Below are positions 49,008-57,472 of a stretch of 59,921 nt of DNA, in pieces. The first letter of the stretch is position 1. Each line of letters opens with the position of its first letter. The notes below the pieces were generated by a model. That model saw nothing but the letters and a program-made list of their open reading frames with translations. It did no database searches and was not told where the DNA came from. The stretch spans positions 1-59,921 of the forward strand of contig NZ_JAIXZS010000090.1 in the NCBI RefSeq assembly GCF_027489515.1, given 5' to 3'. The translations under genes were made by a program, and so were the position numbers. The stretch is from Novosphingobium sp. (GTDB lineage Bacteria > Pseudomonadota > Alphaproteobacteria > Sphingomonadales > Sphingomonadaceae).

Positions 49008-50351
49008 ATGGCCTCTTCACCTCCCCCCCGCACCTTTCACGTCAAAAGCTTCGGCTGCCAGATGAACGTCTACGACGGCGAGCGCATGGCCGAGTTGCTG
49101 ACCGCTGAAGGCATGCGCGCGGCGGACGACGGCGCGGCGGCGGATCTCGTCGTGCTCAACACCTGCCATATCCGCGAGAAGGCGACCGAGAAGGTCTATT
49201 CCGATATCGGCCGCATCGTGAAGGACGGGCGCGAGGTGGGCGCTGTGCCGCTGATTGCGGTCGCTGGCTGCGTCGCGCAGGCAGAGGGTGAGGAAATCAT
49301 GACGCGCGCGCCTTCGGTGCGCGTCGTCGTCGGCCCGCAAGCCTATCACCGCCTCCCCGCGATGGTTGCGCAGGCCGCCGCCGGGGGCCGAGCGACCGAG
49401 ACGGACATGCCCGCCGAGGCCAAGTTCGCCGCGCTGCCCAAGCGCCGCAAGGTGGGTGCAAGCGCGTTCCTCACCGTGCAGGAAGGCTGCGACAAGTTCT
49501 GCACCTACTGTGTCGTGCCCTATACCCGCGGCGCCGAGCTTTCACGGCCCTTCGCTGATCTCGTCAGCGAGGCGCGCCTGCTGGTTGAAGGCGGTGCGCG
49601 CGAGATCACGCTGCTCGGCCAGAATGTGAACGCCTGGGCGGGCGAGGACGAGAAGGGCCGCCGCGTCGGCCTTGCAGGGCTGGCCGAAGAGCTCGGAAAG
49701 ATAGAGCAGCTGGCCCGCATCCGCTATACCACCAGCCATCCGGCAGACATGGACGATGCGCTGATCGAGGCGCACGGCAGCAATCCCAAGCTGATGCCGT
49801 TCCTCCACCTGCCCGTGCAATCAGGCAGCGACCGGGTGCTGAAGGCGATGAACCGCAGCCATACGGCGGAGAGCTATCTGCGCATTCTGGAGCGCGTGCG
49901 CGCCATGCGGCCAGACATCGCGCTTTCGGGCGATTTCATCGTCGGCTTCCCCGGCGAGACCGAGGCCGAGTTCGCCGAAACGCTGCAGATCATCGCCGAG
50001 GCCCGCTACGCGCAGGCGTTCAGCTTCAAGTTTTCCGCCCGCCCCGGCACCCCTGCCGCGACGATGGACGGCCAGATCGCAGCCGAAGTGATGGACGAGC
50101 GGCTGCAGCGCCTGCAGGCCGCGCTCCAGCGGGATAGCCTCGCGTTCAACAAGGCGAGCGTCGGCAAGCGCTGCCACGTGCTCGTCGAGCGCAAGGGCCG
50201 TCATGCCGGGCAATGGCTGGGCAAGTCCCCCTGGCTGCAATCGGTGCACTTCACCGGTGATGCCGCGATGGGCGATCTTGTGGAGGTCGATCTGATAGAA
50301 GCCGGCCCCAATTCGATGGGCGGCCGGCTGGTGGCGCGCGCCGCTGCCTGA
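49008..50351 (+). CDS. miaB: tRNA-2-methylthio-N6-dimethylallyladenosine synthase
   Basis: A 447-residue radical-SAM methylthiotransferase that adds the 2-methylthio group to i6A37 of tRNAs. The N-terminal UPF0004 domain holds cluster cysteines in KSFGCQMNVYD, NTCHIREKA and AGCVAQAEG; the radical-SAM motif is CDKFCTYC near residue 160, with VQSGSDRVLKAMNRSHT downstream and a C-terminal TRAM domain. ATG 49008 is preferred to the upstream GTG 48996. The conserved partners phoH, ybeY and corC follow after a small gene on the other strand. Confidence 0.97.
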   Translation: MASSPPPRTFHVKSFGCQMNVYDGERMAELLTAEGMRAADDGAAADLVVLNTCHIREKATEKVYSDIGRIVKDGREVGAVPLIAVAGCVAQAEGEEIMTRAPSVRVVVGPQAYHRLPAMVAQAAAGGRATETDMPAEAKFAALPKRRKVGASAFLTVQEGCDKFCTYCVVPYTRGAELSRPFADLVSEARLLVEGGAREITLLGQNVNAWAGEDEKGRRVGLAGLAEELGKIEQLARIRYTTSHPADMDDALIEAHGSNPKLMPFLHLPVQSGSDRVLKAMNRSHTAESYLRILERVRAMRPDIALSGDFIVGFPGETEAEFAETLQIIAEARYAQAFSFKFSARPGTPAATMDGQIAAEVMDERLQRLQAALQRDSLAFNKASVGKRCHVLVERKGRHAGQWLGKSPWLQSVHFTGDAAMGDLVEVDLIEAGPNSMGGRLVARAAA

Positions 50352-50371
50352 ACGGCGCGCGCTGTCACCTG

Positions 50372-50641
50372 TTAGCCGTGGTAGTGATGATGGCGATGCC
50401 AGGCCCGGGCGCGGGCGAGGCGCGCGCGGTGGAGCTGGCGGTGATCGCGCCGCAGTTCATGGCGCGCCTGGCGCAGCTCGCGGCGCTCTTCACGCACTTC
50501 GCGGCGATCGTGGACGACATCGCGGTGGAGGGCGTGGACGCGGGCATTGGCTGCAACCGGCCCTGCGTGGGCCTGAGCGATGGCGGGGGCGATGGCGGGG
50601 GTCAGCGCGAGGAACGCAGCTGCCAGGAGGAACTTGCGCAT
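50372..50641 (-). CDS. small exported His/Arg/Glu-rich protein, unknown
   Basis: An 89-residue protein with a signal peptide (FLLAAAFLALTPAIAPAIAQA) and a mature part made of a highly charged helix (DVVHDRREVREERRELRQAR, then HELRRDHRQLHRA) ending HRHHHYHG. Similar small charged exported proteins occur in sphingomonads, but I assign no family. The His-rich C-terminus could bind metal. It is a real gene rather than a shadow: AGGAG precedes the ATG and the signal peptide is clear. It lies on the opposite strand within the otherwise conserved miaB-phoH pair. Confidence 0.75.
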   Translation of the reverse strand: MRKFLLAAAFLALTPAIAPAIAQAHAGPVAANARVHALHRDVVHDRREVREERRELRQARHELRRDHRQLHRARLARARAWHRHHHYHG

Positions 50642-50873
50642 GGGATTCTCCTACAATCGGGTCGCCTGTCTGCGACCACGGCGCAAAAATGGCCTCGCCG
50701 GGCTGAACCGGCCGGGAACAACGCTGTAAGCCAAAGGTTATTTTGGTCGCATTTTGTCGCAAGGGCGCCCCTCCCTGTCACAAGGCAGTGCAAATGATGC
50801 GATTTCCGCCCCCGCTGTCTTGCGCCTGTCGCATCGGTGCCTAAGCTGGGGCCGTCCAACGTGAAAGGAGCGC

Positions 50874-51965
50874 ATGGCCCGCAAGTTCTCCCGTTCGCAT
50901 GAAGAGGCTGCCCGCAGCGATTGGCCGGGTGCCTTCCGCAACGATCCGCATCGCGGCGAATCTGCCCGCAGCAGCGAAAGCCCCCACGGCGACAAGCAGC
51001 GACGCGCCCGGATCGAGATCGCGTTCGAAGAGCAGACGGTGCTCGGTGCGCTGTTCGGCCAATTCGATCAGAACCTCGTGCAGATCGAAAACCGCATGGG
51101 CGTCTATATCTCGGCGCGCGGCAACAAGGCGGTGATCGAGGGCCCGGACGATGCCGTGGCCCGCGCGCGCGATGTGCTGAAAGGCATGCACCAGCGCCTG
51201 CTCTCGGGTCACGAGGTGGATGCGGGCGCGGTCGATTCGCTGATCATGATGTCGAACGAACCGACGCTTGAGGGCATCATCACCGGTGCCCCCGATGGCG
51301 CGCCGCCGATCATGATCCGCACGCGCAAGAAAACGATCGTGCCGCGCTCGGCGACGCAGATCGACTACATGCGCGCGCTGGTGCGCGATGACGTGATCTT
51401 CGCGCTGGGGCCGGCTGGCACCGGCAAGACCTATCTCGCCGTGGCGCAGGCCGTCGCTCAGCTGATCAGCGGCAGCGTGCAACGCCTGATCCTCTCGCGC
51501 CCGGCGGTGGAAGCGGGCGAGCGGCTCGGCTTCCTTCCCGGCGACATGAAGGAGAAGGTCGATCCCTATCTCCGCCCGCTTTACGACGCGCTCTACGATT
51601 GCATGCCGCCCGAACAGGTCGAGCGGCGCCTTGCCTCGGGCGAGATCGAGATCGCGCCGATCGCCTTCATGCGCGGGCGCACGCTAGCCGATGCCTTCGT
51701 CATTCTTGACGAGGCGCAGAACACCACGCCGATGCAGATGAAGATGTTCCTCACCCGCTTCGGCCAGAACAGCCGCATGGTGATCTGCGGCGATCCCAAG
51801 CAGACCGACCTGCCCGGCGGCAGCGCGGCAAGCGGGCTCAACGATGCGGTGAACCGGCTGGACGGCGTCGAGGGCATCGGCATGATCCGCTTCAATGTGG
51901 CGGACGTGGTGCGCCATCCCATCGTGGGGCGTATCGTCGAGGCCTATGAGGGCAAGGACGGGTGA
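50874..51965 (+). CDS. PhoH-family ATPase (YbeZ-like)
   Basis: A 363-residue PhoH/YbeZ NTPase. The N-terminal KH-like segment ends near residue 110, and the Walker A motif GPAGTGKTYLAVAQAV is near residue 178, with VILDEAQNTTPMQMKMFLTR as Walker B and GDPKQTDLP following. It acts with YbeY in ribosomal RNA processing. The ATG at 50874 has a strong AAAGGAG upstream. A long N-terminal leader rich in charged residues is unusual. It overlaps ybeY by four bases (GTGA). The 232 bp before it hold no gene other than the small reverse gene's start and promoter region. Confidence 0.95.
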   Translation: MARKFSRSHEEAARSDWPGAFRNDPHRGESARSSESPHGDKQRRARIEIAFEEQTVLGALFGQFDQNLVQIENRMGVYISARGNKAVIEGPDDAVARARDVLKGMHQRLLSGHEVDAGAVDSLIMMSNEPTLEGIITGAPDGAPPIMIRTRKKTIVPRSATQIDYMRALVRDDVIFALGPAGTGKTYLAVAQAVAQLISGSVQRLILSRPAVEAGERLGFLPGDMKEKVDPYLRPLYDALYDCMPPEQVERRLASGEIEIAPIAFMRGRTLADAFVILDEAQNTTPMQMKMFLTRFGQNSRMVICGDPKQTDLPGGSAASGLNDAVNRLDGVEGIGMIRFNVADVVRHPIVGRIVEAYEGKDG

Positions 51966-52462
51966 GCGCCCCGACGCTCGAACTCGATATCGACCCTGTC
52001 TGGCCTGCCTCGACCGACTGGGAAGACATTGCCGCGCGCGCCGCAGAGGCAGCCGGCTCCGTCGCGCCCGAGCTCGCCCACGAACATCTGCTGGTCAGCC
52101 TCGTCATGGCCGATGACGAGGAAGTCCACGCGCTCAACAAGCAGTGGCGCGCGAAGGACAAGCCGACCAACGTTCTGTCGTTCCCCATGCTGAGCCGCGA
52201 GGAAGTGCTGGCTGCAGCCGCCCAGCCGGGAGCACCCGGCATGCTCGGCGATCTGATCCTCGCGCACGGCGTCTGCACGCGCGAGGCAGCGGACAAGGGC
52301 ATTACGGTAGAGGCCCACGCGGCGCACCTCATCGTCCACGGGCTGCTCCATCTTGCGGGCTATGACCACGAGACCGGCGAGGATGACGCTGCGGAAATGG
52401 AGGCTCTGGAGACAAAGGCGCTTGCGCTGATGGGTATCGCCGACCCATATGCGGCACATTAG
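51962..52462 (+). CDS. ybeY: endoribonuclease YbeY
   Basis: A 166-residue zinc-dependent RNase needed for 16S rRNA 3' end maturation and ribosome quality control. The zinc motif HGxxHxxGxDH reads HGLLHLAGYDHE near residue 122, and WRAKDKPTNVLSFP is the conserved substrate strand. It starts with GTG overlapping the phoH stop. The corC gene follows 20 bp later. Confidence 0.96.
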   Translation: MSAPTLELDIDPVWPASTDWEDIAARAAEAAGSVAPELAHEHLLVSLVMADDEEVHALNKQWRAKDKPTNVLSFPMLSREEVLAAAAQPGAPGMLGDLILAHGVCTREAADKGITVEAHAAHLIVHGLLHLAGYDHETGEDDAAEMEALETKALALMGIADPYAAH

Positions 52463-52482
52463 CAGCGCAGGAGTAGCGAGCA

Positions 52483-53421
<939 letters not shown>

Positions 53422-53427
53422 GTTTCG

Positions 53428-54309
53428 ATGATCCGCCGCCTGCCCCCATTGCGCTCGCTCGAAGCGTTCATCCGCGTCGTGCGCGCAGGCTCGGCCAAGA
53501 CGGCGGCTGCGGAGCTGGCGCTCAGCCCCTCGGCGCTCTCGCGGCGTCTGGGCGCACTGGAAGAGTTCATCGGCAAGCCTGTGTTCGAGCGCAAGCACCA
53601 GCTCTTGAAGCTCACCGAGGAGGGCCAGCAGCTCTATGACGCCGTCGCGCCGCTGATCGACGAGATGGCCGACCGTATCGACCGCCTGATCGATACCGGC
53701 CAGGTGCTGCGCCTGCGGCTTGGCGTACTGCCGTTATTTGGCAGCCAGCGCCTGTTCCCGCGTCTGGGTGAACTGAGGAAGCTCCATCCGCAGCTGCACA
53801 TCGATATCGACAGTTCGGCCGCCGCCGAAACCAAGCTGGGCGACACGATCGACGCAGCGATCATCCTCTCCGAAGGGCCGGACGGCTCGCTGCATTCGGT
53901 GCGGCTCGATCACAACCGCGTCTATGCCATCGCGACCCCGGACATCGTGGCGGAACTCGGCCCTCGCCCCGATCTTGCCAAGCTGAACAAGCAAACCTTT
54001 CTCGTCCACAACGACCTGCCGATGAGCTTCGAAGCGTGGAAGCGCACGCTGCACCTGGAAGCGCTGCAGCCCGCTGCGATCGACCACTTCGATTCCGGCC
54101 AGCTGATCCTCGAGGCCGCCGCGCAGGGCCTCGGCATCGCGATCATGCACGATGATCACTACAAGCGAAGCCAGGATCCGCGCGTGGCCCGGCTCTACGA
54201 CATCGAAGTCGACAGCCCCTATTCCTACTGGTTCGTCTGCCGCCCCCGCGCACTGCAATCGCGCCCGGTGCGGCTGTTCCACGACTGGATGATCAAAGCG
54301 GGGCTTTAG
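53428..54309 (+). CDS. LysR-family transcriptional regulator (GcvA-like)
   Basis: A 293-residue LysR protein with the usual single HTH (PPLRSLEAFIRVVRAGSAKT, then AAELALSPSALSRRLGALE) and a substrate-binding domain of the GcvA class (LRLGVLPLFGSQRLFPRLGE). Target and inducer cannot be told. It starts six bases after the corC stop on the same strand, and the next gene is convergent. Confidence 0.9.
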   Translation: MIRRLPPLRSLEAFIRVVRAGSAKTAAAELALSPSALSRRLGALEEFIGKPVFERKHQLLKLTEEGQQLYDAVAPLIDEMADRIDRLIDTGQVLRLRLGVLPLFGSQRLFPRLGELRKLHPQLHIDIDSSAAAETKLGDTIDAAIILSEGPDGSLHSVRLDHNRVYAIATPDIVAELGPRPDLAKLNKQTFLVHNDLPMSFEAWKRTLHLEALQPAAIDHFDSGQLILEAAAQGLGIAIMHDDHYKRSQDPRVARLYDIEVDSPYSYWFVCRPRALQSRPVRLFHDWMIKAGL

Positions 54310-54315
54310 CGCGCG

Positions 54316-54762
54316 TCAGAGCACCACGCGGTACTGCACGAAGCCCGATCGCTCGGCGACCTTGTCGTAGAGCTTTATCGCGTCGGTGTTGGTCTCGTGC
54401 GTCAGCCAGTAGAGCCGCGAGGCGCCAGCCGCCTCCGCTTCGGCGCGGACATGAGCGATCAGCGCGCGGCCGGCGCCGCTGCCGCGCACGTCCTCGTCAA
54501 CGTAGAGGTCCTGCAGGTAGCAGTACGGTCCTTCGGTCCAGGTCGAGCGGTGGAAGATCCAGTGGACCATGCCCACAGCCCGCGCGCCCTGCCAGGCAAG
54601 GCAGGCCCACATCGGCTCGGCTGGATCATGCAACCGCGCCCACGTGAGGTCGGTCACGCTTCCCGCGATCTCGACCTTGTAGAAGCGCTGGTAGCCCTGC
54701 CACAGGCGGTCCCACGCGGCGCGGTCCGCGCCGGTGGGAGGCCTCAGCACCGCGTCTGCCAC
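54316..54762 (-). CDS. GNAT-family N-acetyltransferase
   Basis: A 148-residue acetyltransferase. The acetyl-CoA motif is LQDLYVDEDVRGSGAGRALI (R/QxxGxG form), followed by a strand and LYWLTHETNTDAIKLYDKVA, typical of amino-acid- or polyamine-acting GNATs. The start is a GTG at 54762, 12 bp past the cyclophilin stop on the same strand, with GAGGGCG upstream. The substrate is unknown. Confidence 0.85.
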   Translation of the reverse strand: MADAVLRPPTGADRAAWDRLWQGYQRFYKVEIAGSVTDLTWARLHDPAEPMWACLAWQGARAVGMVHWIFHRSTWTEGPYCYLQDLYVDEDVRGSGAGRALIAHVRAEAEAAGASRLYWLTHETNTDAIKLYDKVAERSGFVQYRVVL

Positions 54763-54774
54763 GCGCAGGCGCCC

Positions 54775-55230
54775 TCAGGCTGCGACGATGGCCGCCTTGT
54801 GGATCACGCCGGGCTTTGCCGGCGGCTCGCCCTTGGGCAGCGCATCGACATGTTCCATGCCGCTCTCGACTTCGCCCCAAACGGTATACTGCTTGTCGAG
54901 GAAGCGCGCGTCGTCGAAGCAGATGAAGAACTGGCTGTTGGCCGAATGCGGATAGCTGGTGCGGGCCATCGAGCAGACGCCGCGCACGTGCGGGGCATCA
55001 TTGAACTCGGCCTTGAGATCGGGCTTGGAGGAGCCGCCCATGCCGGTGCCCTGCGGGCAGCCGCCCTGCGCCATGAAGCCGGGAATCACCCGGTGGAACT
55101 TTACGCCGTCGTAGAAGCCTTCGCTCACCAGCTCCTTGATCCGCTCGACATGGCCGGGGGCCAGATCGGGGCGGAGATTGATAACAACATCGCCGCCATC
55201 GAGCGTGAGAACCAGCTTTTCGTCTGCCAT
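54775..55230 (-). CDS. cyclophilin-type peptidyl-prolyl cis-trans isomerase
   Basis: A 151-residue cytoplasmic cyclophilin with no signal peptide. The catalytic FHRVIPGFMAQGG contains the arginine, and GFYDGVKFHRV, SMARTSYPHSANSQFFIC and VWGEVESGMEHVDAL complete the fold. The ATG at 55230 gives the family N-terminus. It is divergent from mgtE and followed by the GNAT gene. Confidence 0.93.
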   Translation of the reverse strand: MADEKLVLTLDGGDVVINLRPDLAPGHVERIKELVSEGFYDGVKFHRVIPGFMAQGGCPQGTGMGGSSKPDLKAEFNDAPHVRGVCSMARTSYPHSANSQFFICFDDARFLDKQYTVWGEVESGMEHVDALPKGEPPAKPGVIHKAAIVAA

Positions 55231-55333
55231 TGTCGTCAAATCCCTTCTGCCTTTTCCCGGCATATAAGCCCTTGCGAGCCAAAGTATACCATCGAGGTTG
55301 CTTTTGCCTGCCCCATGCGTATCGCCTGCCAGC

Positions 55334-56800
55334 ATGGCGCACGAGGAAGACCTGCACGATTCCGCAGTGGCGGAGGGCGGCTCCGTTTCGACGGAGACGG
55401 CGCCCGTGCACGACCACCACGAGCCCGCTCGCAATTCCGAAAGCCTCGACGACGAGGACAACACGCTGCGCCCCTCTTTCATCCGCCGCGTGACCGAGGC
55501 GCTCGATGCGGATGATCAGGAGACCGTCTACAACCTCGTCGAGCCGCTCCATCCGGCTGACGTAGCCGACCTGTTCGAGCTGATCGGTCCAGACTACCGC
55601 GCCCCCCTCGCCCGCGCGATCAACGACCTGCTCGGCTCCGAGGTGATCGCCGAGCTCAACGATTACGTCCGCGACGATCTCGTCGAAGAGCTCGATCCCG
55701 ATGAAGTCGCCGAGCTTGCCGGCGACATGGAAACCGACGACGCTGTCGCGCTGATCCAGGATCTTGACGAGGAGGACCAGCAGGCCGTCCTCGCCGAGAT
55801 GGAGCCGGAAGACCGCGCCGCGATCGAGAGCGCGCTCGCCTATCCGGAAGACTCCGCCGGCCGCATGATGAGCCGCGACGTGATCGCGGTGCCCGAACAC
55901 CTCACCGTCGGCGATCTGATCGACTTCCTGCGCGAGGATCAGGACCTCGCGACCGAGTTCTGGGAAGTGTTCATCGTCGATCACAAGCACCATCCGGTCG
56001 GCACTTGCGCGCTGTCATGGATTCTGCGCACGCCGCGTTCCATCGCGCTGACTGACGTGATGAAGCGCGACCAGACGCTGATCCCGGTGACGATGGACCA
56101 GGAAGAAGTCGCGCTGCGCTTCCAGAAATACGCGCTGATTTCCGCCGCCGTGGTCGACGAAAGCGGCCGTCTCGTGGGCCAGATCACCGTCGACGACGTC
56201 GTCCACATCATCCAGGAAGAGGCGAGCGAGGACATCCTGCGCCTGTCCGGTGCAGGCGACGGCGACATCAACGAGCCGATCCACCTCACCGTGCGCACCC
56301 GCCTGTCGTGGCTGGTGGTCAACCTCGGCACCGCGATCATCGCTTCCTCGGTCGTCGGCATGTTCCAGGGCGCGATTGCCAAGCTGGCGCTGCTGGCGGT
56401 GCTCATGCCGATCGTCTCGGGCATGGGCGGCAATGCGGGGACGCAGACGCTGGCGGTGGTGGTGCGCGCCATTGCGACCAACCAGCTGACCAGCTCCAAC
56501 ACCGTGCGCATGATCTTTCGCGAATTGCGCATCGCGATGGCCAACGGACTCTCGCTGGGCGTGCTGATCGGCACCGGCACCTGGCTGCTGTTCCAGAACC
56601 CGCTGCTGGGCGGCGTGATCGGCGCGGCGATGGTGATCAACAATCTGGTCGCGGGCCTTGCCGGCATTCTCGTACCCGTCTCGCTCGACCGGCTGAAGGT
56701 CGATCCGGCCGTCTCCTCCGCCGTGTTCGTGACGATGGCGACCGACGTGATGGGCTTCTTCTCGTTCCTCGGCCTTGCCGTCCTCAGCGGGCTTGCCTGA
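55334..56800 (+). CDS. mgtE: MgtE-type magnesium transporter
   Basis: A 488-residue magnesium channel/transporter. A cytoplasmic MgtE_N domain (LHPADVADLFELIGPDYRAP) precedes two CBS domains (SAGRMMSRDVIAVPEHLT and VVDESGRLVGQITVDDVVHI), which sense Mg2+, and a five-helix membrane part from about 315 (LSWLVVNLGTAIIASSVVGM, GGNAGTQTLAVVVRAIA, VTMATDVMGFFSFLGLAVLS). The N-terminal acidic tail is longer than usual. The start is ATG 55334; a TTG at 55298 would add 12 residues. Confidence 0.95.
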   Translation: MAHEEDLHDSAVAEGGSVSTETAPVHDHHEPARNSESLDDEDNTLRPSFIRRVTEALDADDQETVYNLVEPLHPADVADLFELIGPDYRAPLARAINDLLGSEVIAELNDYVRDDLVEELDPDEVAELAGDMETDDAVALIQDLDEEDQQAVLAEMEPEDRAAIESALAYPEDSAGRMMSRDVIAVPEHLTVGDLIDFLREDQDLATEFWEVFIVDHKHHPVGTCALSWILRTPRSIALTDVMKRDQTLIPVTMDQEEVALRFQKYALISAAVVDESGRLVGQITVDDVVHIIQEEASEDILRLSGAGDGDINEPIHLTVRTRLSWLVVNLGTAIIASSVVGMFQGAIAKLALLAVLMPIVSGMGGNAGTQTLAVVVRAIATNQLTSSNTVRMIFRELRIAMANGLSLGVLIGTGTWLLFQNPLLGGVIGAAMVINNLVAGLAGILVPVSLDRLKVDPAVSSAVFVTMATDVMGFFSFLGLAVLSGLA

Positions 56801-56805
56801 CAGCC

Positions 56806-57198
56806 ATGCCTCTCCACATGACCAAGGTCGCCTACGGGGCGACATCGTTCGAAGACCTCCACAGCTGGTTCAAGACCCGCGGCGAGACTGCGCGGCTCAC
56901 CACGCGCTATCTGCCCAAGCGGCACGAGGAGATGATCGGCGGCTCGCTCTACTGGATCCTCAAGCACCAGCTGGTTGCGCGCAGCGAGATCCTTGGCTTC
57001 GAGGAAGCGGAAGGCGGGCGGACCAACATCGTCATCTCGACCAGGCTGATCGACGTCCACCCCAAGCCCAAGCGCGCGCATCAGGGCTGGCGCTATCTGG
57101 AAGAAACCGATGCACCCGCCGATCTGGCGGACGGCGAAAGCGCGGACATGCTGCCGCCGAGCCTCGCCGGGGAACTCGCCAAGCTGGGGCTGGCCTGA
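56806..57198 (+). CDS. DUF1489 family protein
   Basis: A 130-residue protein of the alphaproteobacterial DUF1489 family. Its blocks are MTKVAYGATSFEDLHSWF, TTRYLPKRHEEMIGGSLYWI and STRLIDVHPKPKRAHQGWRY. Family function is unknown. It starts five bases after the mgtE stop and is probably co-transcribed; MTKVAYG at 56818 is an alternative start. Confidence 0.88.
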   Translation: MPLHMTKVAYGATSFEDLHSWFKTRGETARLTTRYLPKRHEEMIGGSLYWILKHQLVARSEILGFEEAEGGRTNIVISTRLIDVHPKPKRAHQGWRYLEETDAPADLADGESADMLPPSLAGELAKLGLA

Positions 57199-57208
57199 GC
57201 GCGCGCGA

Positions 57209-57381
57209 AGTTGACACGGTTTACACAGTCCAGAGTAAAAACCTGCCGCCCTCGCCATGCTGCCGCTTCAGGCGGTGAAGATGGCGGATTTGCGCGGAAT
57301 CCACGGAGCATTGATGGAACATACCACATGGCGGCACCTGTAGGACATCCTTCATAAATAACAGACGCGTCTGTTATTTAT
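57209..57381 (-). repeat. ~180 bp interspersed repeat, copy 2 (inverted)
   Basis: On the minus strand this starts with the palindrome at 57381-57354, then CCTACAGGTG (57344-57335), an ATCCGCC segment, and ends with GTGTAAACCGTGTCAACTT near 57209, matching copy 1 at 24353-24533 part by part. It fills most of the 274 bp gap between the DUF1489 gene and the GH35 gene. Confidence 0.8.
57354..57381. promoter_or_regulatory. perfect 28 bp palindrome upstream of the GH35 gene
   Basis: ATAAATAACAGACG followed by its exact complement CGTCTGTTATTTAT gives a 28 bp palindrome ending 91 bp before the GH35 start. The core is the same as at 24353-24372, where the outer bases have decayed. It could be the terminal structure of the repeat element or a regulator site for the GH35 gene. 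Confidence 0.7.
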
Positions 57382-57472
57382 CGGTGGCGAGAAGCGGGTC
57401 TCACCGTTTGATGACGGCGAATAAGTCTGATAAATCAGCTTTTGAACCCATCATCGACAAAGGACCTGCCTG

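Noticed and set aside
50378..50797. Plus-strand open frame of 139 codons between miaB and phoH
   Set aside because: The opposite strand has a signal peptide and AGGAG ribosome site for an 89-residue protein; the plus frame has neither.
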